Assembly: GCA_033765345.1 (NCBI GenBank)
Contig: JANRIC010000187.1
Span: 1 to 42,435 of the forward strand
Direction: 5' to 3'
DNA: 42,435 nucleotides
From: JANRIC01 sp033765345
GTDB taxonomy: Bacteria > Bacteroidota > Bacteroidia > Cytophagales > Microscillaceae
The notes under the pieces are model-generated. The model was given only the letters and a program-made list of their open reading frames with translations, did no database searches and was not told the DNA's origin. This document shows positions 32,610-42,001 of the stretch, one piece after another (the first letter of the stretch is position 1; every line of letters starts with the position of its first letter). The position numbers were made by a program, and so were the translations under genes.

Positions 32610-33854
32610 TTATCCTCGGATGATTGAAACGGGGTCAATTTGAGAAGCTTTGCGCGCCGGCAAGTATCCGGCAAACAGCGTGATGATCATCCCGAAAGTA
32701 AAAGCCAGGATATAATCATCAAATTCATAATTCATCGGGAGATTGGCCAAACCTGCCAGTTCGAAGGGAACTATATCTACTACCGTGGCAATACCAAAGC
32801 CCAGCAACAAGCCCACAATTCCCCCAAAAAAGCCGATCAGAATAGCCTGTAGCAGAAATATCTCAGTAATATCGCCTCCTGAAAAACCCATTGCTTTTAA
32901 AATAGCGATTTCTTTGATCTTAGAATTGATGGTCATATTCATAATGTTATAAATCCCAAAACCAGCTACTAGCAAAATCGTCAGTGAAACGGCCTTGGCG
33001 ATCAAATCCCGTAGGAAATCACCCGCAGAAACCTGCTCATTGGCCTCCTGCCAGCTTTCCACCTGATAAGGGATCACAGCCTTGAGATATGCCGCCGTAG
33101 CCAGATTATCGTTAAAATCCTGTACATTGATCTGCAAATCCGTAGCATAACTTTTATTAAATGAGCCTAACTGACGGGCGGTGCTGATATTGAGATAAGC
33201 TTTGGAATTGTCAATGCTTTTGATAGAGGTCTCAAAAATCCCAATAATCAGGTAATTCCTGGAGATGCCTTCGGCAGTCAGCACATTGATATTGTCATTA
33301 ATTTTGAGGTTCAGGTCAGTGGCCATGACACTGCCGATGATGATGCCGTTGTTTTGAAACTGCAGATTCGCCCAGACTCCGGCTTTCATCTTGGTATCAA
33401 TCCCAAAAAGGCGGGCTTCTTGCTTCACATCCACCCCAGAGAGCGTTCCATTGATTTTTTTGGTACCACTTCTAAAAAACACCTTAGAGTTTACTTGGGC
33501 AGCTACCCCGATTACATTACTTTGTTTGTTGATGAGTTGTAGCAAAGGTTCGGTATTTTTGATACCTTCGGTGTATTGCAGTTTTTTTTCATTGCGTAGA
33601 TTCACTGCTTGTGTAGGGGTGGTATATCTTTCCAGAATATTTTTCTGGGTTTTGAGAGCATCATTGTACACCCGGATATGTGCCAAGGTAGTAAATGCCA
33701 ACTCGGATTGAAAATCATTGACTCCCCCCAGAAAGCTATTCATAAAAACATACATCGAGGTGCCAAAAGTAACCCCCAGCACAGCGATAAATGTCTGGCG
33801 AATTTTAGAAGTAAGGTGTACCCAGGCGATTTGGCGATTGACGGAATTTTTCAT
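32610..33854 (-). CDS. MacB-type ABC permease (FtsX family)
   Basis: A 414-residue inner-membrane permease: one N-terminal membrane segment (about 16-38), a periplasmic MacB-PCD-like domain, and three C-terminal segments (about 290-312, 340-370, 380-405). The stretch INSKIKEIAILKAMGFSGGDITEIFLLQ is the usual coupling-helix region of FtsX permeases. It would transfer a periplasmic or membrane substrate to the adaptor and TolC. It lies between the adaptor (5-bp gap) and ATPase genes (3-bp gap). The ATP-binding domain is a separate gene, unlike E. coli MacB. Confidence 0.9.
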   Translation of the reverse strand: MKNSVNRQIAWVHLTSKIRQTFIAVLGVTFGTSMYVFMNSFLGGVNDFQSELAFTTLAHIRVYNDALKTQKNILERYTTPTQAVNLRNEKKLQYTEGIKNTEPLLQLINKQSNVIGVAAQVNSKVFFRSGTKKINGTLSGVDVKQEARLFGIDTKMKAGVWANLQFQNNGIIIGSVMATDLNLKINDNINVLTAEGISRNYLIIGIFETSIKSIDNSKAYLNISTARQLGSFNKSYATDLQINVQDFNDNLATAAYLKAVIPYQVESWQEANEQVSAGDFLRDLIAKAVSLTILLVAGFGIYNIMNMTINSKIKEIAILKAMGFSGGDITEIFLLQAILIGFFGGIVGLLLGFGIATVVDIVPFELAGLANLPMNYEFDDYILAFTFGMIITLFAGYLPARKASQIDPVSIIRG

Positions 33855-33859
33855 AGATT

Positions 33860-34951
33860 TTAGCGGCTTTTTGGAATTATCAAACGATCATTTTCAGTGA
33901 GTCCTTCCAGAATCTCCGCCCATTCTAGGCTGCGGATACCTACTTTGACTGCCTTTTTTTTCTTTTGATCTTTGACCAGCACTGAGTCGCCGGGCAGCAA
34001 ATAAGTGGTAGGGATTAACAAAGCATTTTTCTTTTGGAGAATAATGATATTTGCCTGAAGCTGTGTACCGGATTTGAAATGTGGAAGTTCCTTCTCAAAA
34101 ACCGCCTCTACCTCAAAAGCTTGCTCTTCTTCATTGAATGCAGGGTAGATTTTAGCAATGCGTGCTTCGTAAAAAGTACCCTTTTCAGTATTAAGCTCGA
34201 TGATAGCTTTATGCCCTAATTGAATGCGGTTGATGTCTTCTTCGGCCACAAATAGGCGAATAATCAGCCTTCCTGCGCCGATTTCAGCCAGGGTTTCCCC
34301 TTTTTTGACTAACTCCCCATTTTTCTTAAAAATTCTCAAAACTTTGCCCTCTAATTCACTACTAAGCGAATAATATTGATTGTTTTGGTTTTGAATATTC
34401 AGGTCGGCGCGGGCATTGGATGCCTGGAGGGCATATTCGCGCTCGAGTTCCGCCAGATTTTTCTCAAGGACTTTGATATCTTCTTTGGAATTTTCATAAG
34501 CCAGTTTAGCCTTTTCAAAATCTACCTGCGAAACTGCCCTAGTTTTGATCAGATCGGCATAGCGGGCATAATTGGCAGAATCTACGCTGAGTTTGTTGCG
34601 TGTCTGACTGATTTGGATGCGTACCTGCTGCAAAGTAGGTGCATTAGGGTTCAGATTTTCCTGGGCAAAACGAAGGTTTTCGGCTGCGTTTTCTACCTGA
34701 TTCTGAGCGATTTCATTGGAGAGGCGAAACAAGACCTGCCCTTGTGACACAGTATCGTTTTCATCCACAAATGACTCTTTCAAATAACCCTCAATCGTAG
34801 AAGTGACCAGGTATTGCTGGTTTGATTCCAGGTAGCCATTGGCAAATACGGCATCGGTCAAATCACGGCGGCCAGGTTGACTTTCCTGTTCGGAGCGGCA
34901 AGCTACCAGGCTTATTGTCAGTAAAAAGATGTAGTTATGATATAATTTCAT
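33860..34951 (-). CDS. Lipoprotein periplasmic adaptor (HlyD/MacA-like)
   Basis: A 363-residue adaptor from the ATG at 34951, chosen because it begins a lipoprotein signal MKLYHNYIFLLTISLVAC with a lipobox LVAC. An in-frame ATG 27 codons earlier lies inside the tolC gene and would bury the signal. The chain has the barrel-sandwich strand VTSTIEGYLKESFVDENDTVSQGQVLF, a coiled-coil hairpin (about 85-170), the second lipoyl half (GKVLRIFKKNGELVKKGETLAEI) and a beta-barrel part. It bridges the permease to the TolC-like channel. The start lies 4 bp after the tolC stop. Confidence 0.88.
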   Translation of the reverse strand: MKLYHNYIFLLTISLVACRSEQESQPGRRDLTDAVFANGYLESNQQYLVTSTIEGYLKESFVDENDTVSQGQVLFRLSNEIAQNQVENAAENLRFAQENLNPNAPTLQQVRIQISQTRNKLSVDSANYARYADLIKTRAVSQVDFEKAKLAYENSKEDIKVLEKNLAELEREYALQASNARADLNIQNQNNQYYSLSSELEGKVLRIFKKNGELVKKGETLAEIGAGRLIIRLFVAEEDINRIQLGHKAIIELNTEKGTFYEARIAKIYPAFNEEEQAFEVEAVFEKELPHFKSGTQLQANIIILQKKNALLIPTTYLLPGDSVLVKDQKKKKAVKVGIRSLEWAEILEGLTENDRLIIPKSR

Positions 34952-34955
34952 CGGT

Positions 34956-36278
34956 TTATTCAGTTTTTGAGCGGATTTTTGCCTGGCTGCGTAGAGTTTC
35001 AGCCAATTGGCTAAAATAGGTATCCTCGGCATTGAGATAATCTTCTAATGTTTTTAAATAAGTATCCAAAGCTGTGAGCCCACGCCCATATCTTTGGTAG
35101 CTTAGTTGCAGACTTTCGGCAAATAAGCGGTAATTCTCCCCTGCTCTTTGGGCTGACTGCCTGGAAAAGTTAAAATGATTGATCAAATCTAGGTTTTCAT
35201 TCTCGATTTCCCGGCGGGTATTTTGGCTTTCGGTTTTGGTCAATTGCTGATTAAGCTGACTGATTTTGAATTGGCTTTTGCGTGCAAAGCCTGAAAAAAG
35301 CGGAATGTTGAGATTGATACCCATATATTGATTGCCGTTCCAGTCGTCGGAGCTTAAAGACAGCCCAAAAACATCCCTGAATTGCTGTGTCCCGATATAG
35401 CTATACAAGCCCAAAGTTGGGTAAGAGGCTGCTTTGGAGGATTTGATTTCCAGGTCAGTCATTTCTATTTGTTTGGCAAGCACCTGGAGTGACTTATCGC
35501 TTTCGGCACTCAGACTTGGTATTTCTTCTGAGATCGTCTTTGGGAGTGTTTCTGTGATTTGTAAAGAATCCTCTATTCCCAAGCCCAGGAGCAATTTCAG
35601 GTCTTCGGTATTTTGTGTGTAAAGTTCCTGATTTTGCAAGAGTTTTTGTCTGACCTGGTTTTGTTTGATTTGGGTTTGGTTGAGTTCCAGTTTATCAGAA
35701 AGTCCTTTTTGAAAACGGCTGTCGGCATTGATAAAAAGCGTATCGGCCAGTGCCAGATTCTTTTGGCTGATGGTGATTAGTTCGCGGCTTAGGATACAAG
35801 TATAATACAATTGTGCAATCTGTTCCTTCAAAACTTGCTCAAAAACCTCTTTTTCCAGCGTTTTGAGGGCAATATTTTCTTTGGAAAGCAGCTCTGAAAG
35901 CCTTTGTTGTCGGTTATACAGTGATCTACTGAGGTTGATTCCAGTATTGTAGACAAACTGTCTGCCGAATTGCACCAAAACTGTCTGCTCATTGGGTTGC
36001 TGCACCAGCGCACCGGGTACAGGCGTAGAGGCGATTTTGAGGTTATTTTGGGCGTTAAAGCTGAGATCAGCATTGAAATATTTGTAGCTTTTGGCTATTT
36101 TGAGTTCTTGTTCAGCTTTTTGGATGTTAAGCAAGTATGTTTGCTGATCGGGATTATTTTTCAGGGCGATTTCCCAGGTACTTTCCAGTGAGGAGAGTAT
36201 CGTTTGGGCTTGGGCAGCCTTCACCAGGAAAATTCCCCAAACAATCAGGCTCAGGCATTTTACATATAATTTATGCAT
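34956..36278 (-). CDS. TolC-family outer membrane channel
   Basis: A 440-residue outer membrane efflux protein with signal peptide MHKLYVKCLSLIVWGIFLVKA (cleavage near AQA-QT). Two OEP-type repeats of long amphipathic helices follow (about 30-230 and 250-435), with the turn sequence GLYSYIGTQQFRDVF and GINLNIPLFSGFARKSQ in the second. TolC trimers form the exit tunnel of tripartite pumps. The downstream adaptor, permease and ATPase genes give the complete system in one operon. The DUF2147 gene precedes it by 12 bp. Confidence 0.9.
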   Translation of the reverse strand: MHKLYVKCLSLIVWGIFLVKAAQAQTILSSLESTWEIALKNNPDQQTYLLNIQKAEQELKIAKSYKYFNADLSFNAQNNLKIASTPVPGALVQQPNEQTVLVQFGRQFVYNTGINLSRSLYNRQQRLSELLSKENIALKTLEKEVFEQVLKEQIAQLYYTCILSRELITISQKNLALADTLFINADSRFQKGLSDKLELNQTQIKQNQVRQKLLQNQELYTQNTEDLKLLLGLGIEDSLQITETLPKTISEEIPSLSAESDKSLQVLAKQIEMTDLEIKSSKAASYPTLGLYSYIGTQQFRDVFGLSLSSDDWNGNQYMGINLNIPLFSGFARKSQFKISQLNQQLTKTESQNTRREIENENLDLINHFNFSRQSAQRAGENYRLFAESLQLSYQRYGRGLTALDTYLKTLEDYLNAEDTYFSQLAETLRSQAKIRSKTE

Positions 36279-36290
36279 AATTGGGGCGAA

Positions 36291-36662
36291 TTACTCCTTT
36301 TTCCAAGTTTTGGTTTGTGTACTGAGTCCTACTTTTACGGTCATGGACAAGGTTTTTGCATCCGGCATGGTCACGGTCACCGGCAGTTCTTTATTTCGGG
36401 CAGGGGCAAAAGCAGTTCCCTTCCATTCCTTGTTGGCGTAGACCAGATTTTTAAGTATTATAGTACCTAGTTTGACTTTATTTTCCTTGTTGTAAGTGAG
36501 CTTACCGAAATAGACATCTCCTTCTTTGTAGACCTGCATTTTGCTTTTAGCATCCGGGCTTACGTAATTGCCCAAGATTTGGTCGCCGTCTAGAGTAAGC
36601 ACACTACTTCCTAGAATTAGAATCATCAGAAAAGGCATAAAAAATTTTAGCTTGTGTTCCAT
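36291..36662 (-). CDS. DUF2147-like secreted protein, first gene of the efflux operon
   Basis: A 123-residue protein from the ATG at 36662 (MEHKLKFFMPFLMILILGSS), a clear signal peptide; an ATG 22 codons earlier gives an N-terminus unlike a signal. The mature part has the DUF2147 pattern ILGNYVSPDAKSKMQVYKEGDVYFGKL, followed by GTIILKNLVYANKEWKGTAFAP and a final TKTWKKE, a small beta-rich fold. Its function is unknown. It is 12 bp upstream of tolC and probably shares its promoter, so it may assist the pump or handle its substrate. A perfect TAGCTTTG box lies about 30 nt before the start. Confidence 0.75.
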   Translation of the reverse strand: MEHKLKFFMPFLMILILGSSVLTLDGDQILGNYVSPDAKSKMQVYKEGDVYFGKLTYNKENKVKLGTIILKNLVYANKEWKGTAFAPARNKELPVTVTMPDAKTLSMTVKVGLSTQTKTWKKE

Positions 36663-36765
36663 GATAAATATTTGTTTTTTATTTGATGATGCAAAGCTAG
36701 AGGCAAAAAATTTATTCTGCATTGACAAATGTTAATTTCGAGTAAAAGCAGGATAAGCAGGAGAA

Positions 36766-37074
36766 TTATTCATGATCAATGGTCCTAAATAGCTTTTTAT
36801 CTGCCCAAAAAGTACCAAAAGGCACTACGGAAGCCAACAAACTCAATGATGTCTTTTTGAAATTCCAGTTGTGTTCAATTTTAAGTCGTATAACGGCAAA
36901 TACATACATGACAAATAGCAGTCCGTGTACCAATCCAAAAAATTTGTTGGGTTCAGGATATTGGAAAGCATATTTTAAAGGCATCGTAATAAAAAGTAAT
37001 ACCAAAAAAGAGACTCCTTCCATCAATGCGAGTAGCCGAAATCTGCCTAATTGTGTTTTGAGTAAATGCTGCAT
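36766..37074 (-). CDS. DUF3817 integral membrane protein
   Basis: A 102-residue protein from MQHLLKTQLGRFRLLALMEG; a start 12 codons earlier (37110) is also possible. It has three membrane helices: ALMEGVSFLVLLFITMPLKY, FFGLVHGLLFVMYVFAVIRL and SLSLLASVVPFGTFWADKKL. The blocks LMEGVSF, PLKY and HGLLFVMY are typical of DUF3817, whose role is not known. It is on the same strand as the efflux operon, 104 bp upstream of its first gene. Confidence 0.8.
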   Translation of the reverse strand: MQHLLKTQLGRFRLLALMEGVSFLVLLFITMPLKYAFQYPEPNKFFGLVHGLLFVMYVFAVIRLKIEHNWNFKKTSLSLLASVVPFGTFWADKKLFRTIDHE

Positions 37075-37309
37075 ATTTTTGCTTTTAAAACTTTTCCCTG
37101 AGATATTCACCTAAAAATGAGTAACAAAGCTATTGAAAAATCAATTAATTTTTCATGCATTATTTCCTCTTTTCATTAAGCAGACCCAAAGAAAGTTTTT
37201 AATTTATAGTGTATTTAGTCCAGAAAAATTAGGTTTTAGTCATTAAATAGCTATATTTATTGTTTATTCCCGGATAATTACTATTTTAAACTGGAAAAAG
37301 ATCAAAAAT

Positions 37310-38071
37310 ATGCGTAAACCTTTTACTGATCAGGTTGCCTTGGTAACCGGTGCTGCTTCAGGTATTGGAAGAGCTACTGCCCTTGCTTTTGCCAATATGG
37401 GGGCTAGAGTTATTGTTTCGGACATTAATCCCGAGGGTGGTAAGGAGACCCTGTCTCTCATTGAAGGCCTCGATGGGGAGGCAGTCTTTTGTCAAACGGA
37501 TGTATCGCAGTTGGGCGAAGTAAAAAAACTTATGGAGTTTTGTGTTTCCAGTTATGGACGCTTGGATTATGGCATCAACAATGCCGGGATAGGAGGTGCT
37601 TGGGGTAAAATTGCTGAATATCCCATAGAAGAGTACCACCAGGTGATGAAAGTTAATCTGGACGGTGTATTTTATTGTATGCAATTAGAGATCCAGCAAA
37701 TGCTTAAGCAAGAAGGTGGCGCTATTGTGAATGTTGCTTCTATAGCCGGATTAAAGGGTTTGGCCAACAGCGGACCCTACTCTGCCAGCAAACACGCCGT
37801 GATTGGGCTTAGCAAATCTGCTGCCCTCGAGTATGCCCGCAAGAATATCCGCATCAATGCCGTATGCCCGGTGTATACCCGCACGCCACTTTTTGAGAAA
37901 ATCTTCGAGGTAGATGCCTCTTATGAGCAAAAACTTTTGAGCCTTATTCCGATGAAGCGCTACGGCACTCCTGAAGATATTGCCTCGGCCATCATCTGGC
38001 TTTGCTCTTCTCAGTCGGATTTTGTGACCGGGCAAGCGATTGCTTTGGATGGTGGATTGACGGCTGGGTAG
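37310..38071 (+). CDS. Short-chain dehydrogenase/reductase (SDR)
   Basis: A 253-residue classical SDR. The cofactor motif is TGAASGIGRATALAF, the stabilising NNAGIGG is near residue 90, the catalytic Ser is in NVASIAG, and the catalytic Tyr-Lys is in YSASKHAVIGL. The end FVTGQAIALDGGLTAG is standard. An Asp in the second-strand loop (VSDINPEGG) favours NAD over NADP. It resembles glucose-1-dehydrogenase or 3-oxoacyl reductase members; the substrate cannot be assigned. It is a single gene between divergent and convergent neighbours. Confidence 0.88.
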   Translation: MRKPFTDQVALVTGAASGIGRATALAFANMGARVIVSDINPEGGKETLSLIEGLDGEAVFCQTDVSQLGEVKKLMEFCVSSYGRLDYGINNAGIGGAWGKIAEYPIEEYHQVMKVNLDGVFYCMQLEIQQMLKQEGGAIVNVASIAGLKGLANSGPYSASKHAVIGLSKSAALEYARKNIRINAVCPVYTRTPLFEKIFEVDASYEQKLLSLIPMKRYGTPEDIASAIIWLCSSQSDFVTGQAIALDGGLTAG

Positions 38072-38106
38072 AACTTGATAAATATTTAAGGAGAAAACAT
38101 CGTCTT

Positions 38107-39933
38107 TTATTCAATAAATCTCCTTAAATACAATTTTCTATTGTTCAATATGATAGCTTGATCATATTTCAAGACTTTTTCTAAGCTATCTTTGCTTTCA
38201 AATTCCAAAACAGCAAAACCTCTGGGTTTTCCTGTATAACGATCTCTAGAAATGTGAACATCTGAAATTTCGCCAAATTGAGAGAATAGGGCTTCTAGTT
38301 CTTCCTCAGTAGTGCTATAATCTACATTATTTATAAAAATCTTAGCGTAGTCTGAGGTATCCTCTGGCACTGTAATAATTTTAAGTTCTTTAATATCATC
38401 TTTCTTTTTTTCAAGATTTGGAAGAATTATTTGAAATCTAGCTATACTTTTAGTCTGTTTTCCCTTCTCTCTTGCGATTTTTTGGGCTTCAGATTTAGGA
38501 ACTTTACTAACAAGGATTCCCAGTTTTTGCAAACTATTGATTAATTCTCTATAGACATCCGTATCAACTATTCCTACATTTTCAAATATTTCTTTGGGTG
38601 AAATTAATCTACCATTGATACCTAATTTGACAACCGTTTTCTGCTCTCTTGATAATTGTAAGCCTTCAAAATGTGCTAACCAAAGTTTTTCTTCTTTTGT
38701 ATAAATAAATTTATAGCGTAAAATAACAATAAATGATTTATTGGGTGAAGAAATTTCAGGGGCAACCAGTTCGTTACTCTTCATCAATTCAAACATTCTT
38801 CGAATACCTTCTCCCAGCTCTCTAATATAGCCATATTCTCTAAGCACTCTGGCCAGATAGGTATTTCTGGTTTCGTGAGCACCCTTCAGTTCTTTTAAAT
38901 CTTCAATGGTGTACTTTGAAAGTAATTTTCCCGGACTTAAAACTTCCAATCTGTCGTTAAAAATCCTTATCTCTATTCCTCTACCCTCAATACTGTAATC
39001 TCGGTGTGTAATTGCATTAATAAGTGCTTCTCTTACTGCATTTTCAGGATAAATGATTTGTGTCTTAAACAAACCATCCTCAGAATACCTAGTTTCGCTT
39101 AAGGCCGGACGCAAGGACTCCCAACTTTCCTGGATAAGTTTAAAAATATTCCCATCTACATCCGCTATTTCAGTTACATTATAATCTGGTGCTGGTTTTT
39201 CCTCGATTCCATTGATTTTTAGAATTCGTACCCTTGAACGAGGATGCCACTTATTCGGATTTTTTGCAAACAACAATAAAGCAGCCTTCCTAAGTCTCAA
39301 TCGATCACCATCAAATTCTGCCAACTCCATAAGTTGTAAAAATTTCTCAGGAGATATTTTTATTTTGGTAATCTCTTGAGCAATGTCAGTAACTAATGGA
39401 AGATCTAAATCTGTGACAATAGCCAAATCTTCGAATTGTCGGTCATATTCACGAGAGGCGATTTCTTCTCTTTCAATTCTTATACTATCTACGGATGTAG
39501 GCATACTTTCTCTGTCTTTTCTTTGAAAACATTCACCTTTTGAAGTTTGATGTATAAATTTCGAACCCTTATCTACAGAATAATATACTACTTTTTTACC
39601 TTGATACTCGATAATATTTTTTCTTTTAATAGGTAGAGGTGTATCTTTCATCACATAATTCTCTGTTGCATTTAATATTGCTTCTATTTTTTCATCTGAA
39701 AAAGGAATTCCAGAAACAGTATTATTATCTTCAATTCCTACAAATAATTCTCCCCCATCTGCATTTGCAAAAGCAACCAAGGTTTTGGCGATATCAGCAA
39801 AAATTTCTTTTAATTCACGTGGAGTTTTAGCATTTGGAGGACCTTCCAGGGCACTTTTAAACTCACGATAATAACTTTCCCCCAGCTCTAAAGCAATTTC
39901 TACCCTCTCCTTTAATCTCAATAAATCTTCCAT
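38107..39933 (-). CDS. AlbA_2 (Schlafen-type) and GHKL-ATPase protein with a C-terminal RNA recognition motif
   Basis: A 608-residue fusion. The AlbA_2/Schlafen domain spans about 1-145, with SYYREFKSAL (E24, K26) and FANADGGELFVGIEDN (55-70). The HATPase_c_4 region spans about 290-410 with ENAVREALINAITHRDYS (N-box, N306), RIFNDRLEVLSPG and LREYGYIRELGEGIRRMFELM. A winged-helix-like part (about 425-480) and a charged linker follow. Residues 529-607 form a canonical RRM: RNP2 KIFINNVDY (531-539) and RNP1 GKPRGFAVLEF (568-578). The first three parts are the usual COG2865 layout; the RRM is an addition I have not seen described. The sequence is AT-rich relative to dnaG, in keeping with acquired DNA. 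Its function may involve RNA binding or cleavage. Confidence 0.85.
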   Translation of the reverse strand: MEDLLRLKERVEIALELGESYYREFKSALEGPPNAKTPRELKEIFADIAKTLVAFANADGGELFVGIEDNNTVSGIPFSDEKIEAILNATENYVMKDTPLPIKRKNIIEYQGKKVVYYSVDKGSKFIHQTSKGECFQRKDRESMPTSVDSIRIEREEIASREYDRQFEDLAIVTDLDLPLVTDIAQEITKIKISPEKFLQLMELAEFDGDRLRLRKAALLLFAKNPNKWHPRSRVRILKINGIEEKPAPDYNVTEIADVDGNIFKLIQESWESLRPALSETRYSEDGLFKTQIIYPENAVREALINAITHRDYSIEGRGIEIRIFNDRLEVLSPGKLLSKYTIEDLKELKGAHETRNTYLARVLREYGYIRELGEGIRRMFELMKSNELVAPEISSPNKSFIVILRYKFIYTKEEKLWLAHFEGLQLSREQKTVVKLGINGRLISPKEIFENVGIVDTDVYRELINSLQKLGILVSKVPKSEAQKIAREKGKQTKSIARFQIILPNLEKKKDDIKELKIITVPEDTSDYAKIFINNVDYSTTEEELEALFSQFGEISDVHISRDRYTGKPRGFAVLEFESKDSLEKVLKYDQAIILNNRKLYLRRFIE

Positions 39934-40037
39934 TTTATTTAATGCTAAGTTTTAAGTTTTTATTTACAAAGATCTAAAATTGTATTTAAAACAAATTAAT
40001 CATTTATACGCATTAGCCCAATCATTTTAAAATAGCT

Positions 40038-41966
40038 TTACCCTTTGAGCACCACATTGTTCAACTGTCCGGCGATTTCTTGGCTGAGTTTTTTGAGTTT
40101 GAGGGCGATCATCAGGTATTTATCCTGCTCTGAGTCGGATTGTGCCTGATGGAGCTTTTCTTCATTCTGTTTGATGAGTTTTTGTACCTGATAAAGCTTG
40201 AGACGAAAGATATTTTCCTGGACTATTTTATCCAAAATATCTTTTTCTTCGGGAGTATACACCATGTGTTTGGCTTCCCATTGGGTGCTGATTTGGTAGT
40301 CTTGTGTAATCAGATCAATTGCTAGACTTTTAATAGCTGCATTTTCGTGTTTCACAAAAAAATCGGATTGTACAGACGTTTGTTTTCTGAATATTTCAAG
40401 CATTTCTTTCAGAATATGATGCTCAAATTGAATGTCTGAAATCTCTTGCAAAAGATACTTGCCAAGTTTTTGCCCGGATTTGAGTTCGGAGTCTTTATAG
40501 TTAAGGAGCAAACGAATACATTCCTTCTCGATAGATTGCGTGGGGTAAGCCAGTTTTTCTTCTATGGTTTCGGATGCTTCCTGCGTTTCGGTTTCCGGTG
40601 TTTGAATCAGCGTATCCGTCTTTTGCAAAATTGCCGGGTGATCCTGTCTGTATGCTTTATTCTTAATCAGTTGATTTCCCTCCCGAATCAGGGTATTCTC
40701 GTCAATCTCCAACAGATTGGCACAAGTCTGAAAGTATACCCTGCGTTTGATCTCATCAGGGATTTTCATGATACTGCCTACCACTTCGCGGATCATTTCG
40801 GCTCTTTTGATGGGGTCTTGTTTGGCTTCCTCGGCATAAAGTTTTGCCTTAAAGGTGATAAAATCTTCCCGGTGTTCGCTGAGGTATTTTTGGAAGGCAC
40901 TGGGTCCAATTTTTCGAAGATAGCTATCGGGGTCTTCCTGGTCAGGCAGGGCTACAATACGGACGTTCAGGTCTTCCTCCAGAATCAGGTCTATCCCTCG
41001 CAGGGAGGCTTTGACCCCGGCGGAGTCGCCATCATAGAGTACCGTGATATTTTGGGTAAATCTCCGTACCAGTCGAATCTGGTCTATGGTGAGTGCCGTA
41101 CCCGAAGAAGCTACTACATTGCGAATATCAGCTTGATGCAAGGAAATCACGTCTGTGTAACCTTCTACCAAAAAACACTCATCGAGATCGTGGATGCTTT
41201 TTTTGGCTTGTGCGATGCCATAAAGCACTTTACTTTTTTGGTAGACGGGGGTTTCGGGGGAGTTGAGGTATTTGGCTTGTTTTTTATCGTTTTTCAGCAG
41301 GCGCGCACCAAAGCCGATGGTTTTGCCAGACACATTATGAATCGGGAAAATCACCCTTTCACGAAAGCGGTCAAAAACTTTATGATCTTCTTTGAAAATG
41401 CTGAGTCCGGCTTTTTCAAGGATTTCTTTTCTGAAGCCTTGTTTGAGGGCGTGTTGCGTAAAGTGATCCCATTCGGAAAGGCTGTAACCCAGCTCAAAGG
41501 TATCGATGGTTTGCGGAAGGAAACCCCTTTCTTTAAAATAGCTCATTCCTAAGGCTTTACCCTCTTCGTGACTAAAAAGTAGCTCTTGAAAATGTTTTTT
41601 GGCAAAATCCAGCAGAATCAAAATACTTTCTCTTTCGGTTTGTTGGGCGAGTTCTTCGTCGGTAAGTTTTTCATCTTCCTGAATCTCAATGCCGTATTTT
41701 TTGGCCAGATAGCGCAATGCTTCAGGGTAAGTCGCATTCTCGATTTCCATGACAAAGCTGATGGCATCTCCACCTTTGCCGCATCCAAAGCATTTATAAA
41801 TGCCTTTGGAGGGAGAAACAGAAAAAGAAGGCGTTTTTTCGTTGTGAAATGGGCAACAAGCCATCCAGTTGGTTCCTTTTTTTTTCAAGGTCACAAAATC
41901 GGAGACCACCTCCACCACATCGGCACGATCCTGAATCAGTTGTATGGTTTCTTGAGAAATAGGCAT
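40038..41966 (-). CDS. dnaG: DNA primase
   Basis: A 642-residue primase from the ATG at 41966 (MPISQETIQLIQDRADVVEVV), chosen over an ATG 14 codons upstream whose extra residues are unlike the family. The zinc-binding CHC2 domain has CPFHNEKTPSF and KCFGCGKGGDA. The TOPRIM core has FLVEGYTDVISLHQADIRNVVASSGTAL and the metal site LYDGDSAG. A C-terminal helicase-interaction region follows (about 440-642) with coiled-coil helices. It synthesises RNA primers at the replication fork with DnaB. The 5' leader holds a terminator-like hairpin and repeated motifs, so expression may be held low by attenuation. Confidence 0.96.
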   Translation of the reverse strand: MPISQETIQLIQDRADVVEVVSDFVTLKKKGTNWMACCPFHNEKTPSFSVSPSKGIYKCFGCGKGGDAISFVMEIENATYPEALRYLAKKYGIEIQEDEKLTDEELAQQTERESILILLDFAKKHFQELLFSHEEGKALGMSYFKERGFLPQTIDTFELGYSLSEWDHFTQHALKQGFRKEILEKAGLSIFKEDHKVFDRFRERVIFPIHNVSGKTIGFGARLLKNDKKQAKYLNSPETPVYQKSKVLYGIAQAKKSIHDLDECFLVEGYTDVISLHQADIRNVVASSGTALTIDQIRLVRRFTQNITVLYDGDSAGVKASLRGIDLILEEDLNVRIVALPDQEDPDSYLRKIGPSAFQKYLSEHREDFITFKAKLYAEEAKQDPIKRAEMIREVVGSIMKIPDEIKRRVYFQTCANLLEIDENTLIREGNQLIKNKAYRQDHPAILQKTDTLIQTPETETQEASETIEEKLAYPTQSIEKECIRLLLNYKDSELKSGQKLGKYLLQEISDIQFEHHILKEMLEIFRKQTSVQSDFFVKHENAAIKSLAIDLITQDYQISTQWEAKHMVYTPEEKDILDKIVQENIFRLKLYQVQKLIKQNEEKLHQAQSDSEQDKYLMIALKLKKLSQEIAGQLNNVVLKG

Positions 41967-42001
41967 TTCTGAGTATTTAGGGCTTTGTATGATGAAAAAA
42001 A

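Noticed and set aside
38084..38129. Inverted repeat ATTTAAGGAGA / TCTCCTTAAAT between the SDR and RRM-fusion genes as a terminator
   Set aside because: The 24-nt loop is long, there is no T run, and the right arm lies inside the coding end of the fusion gene, so a terminator role is not supported.
40446..41552. 368-codon open frame on the plus strand over dnaG
   Set aside because: It is antisense to the well-supported primase gene, and its translation is rich in Phe, Leu and Gly with no recognisable motifs; it is a shadow of dnaG codon usage.
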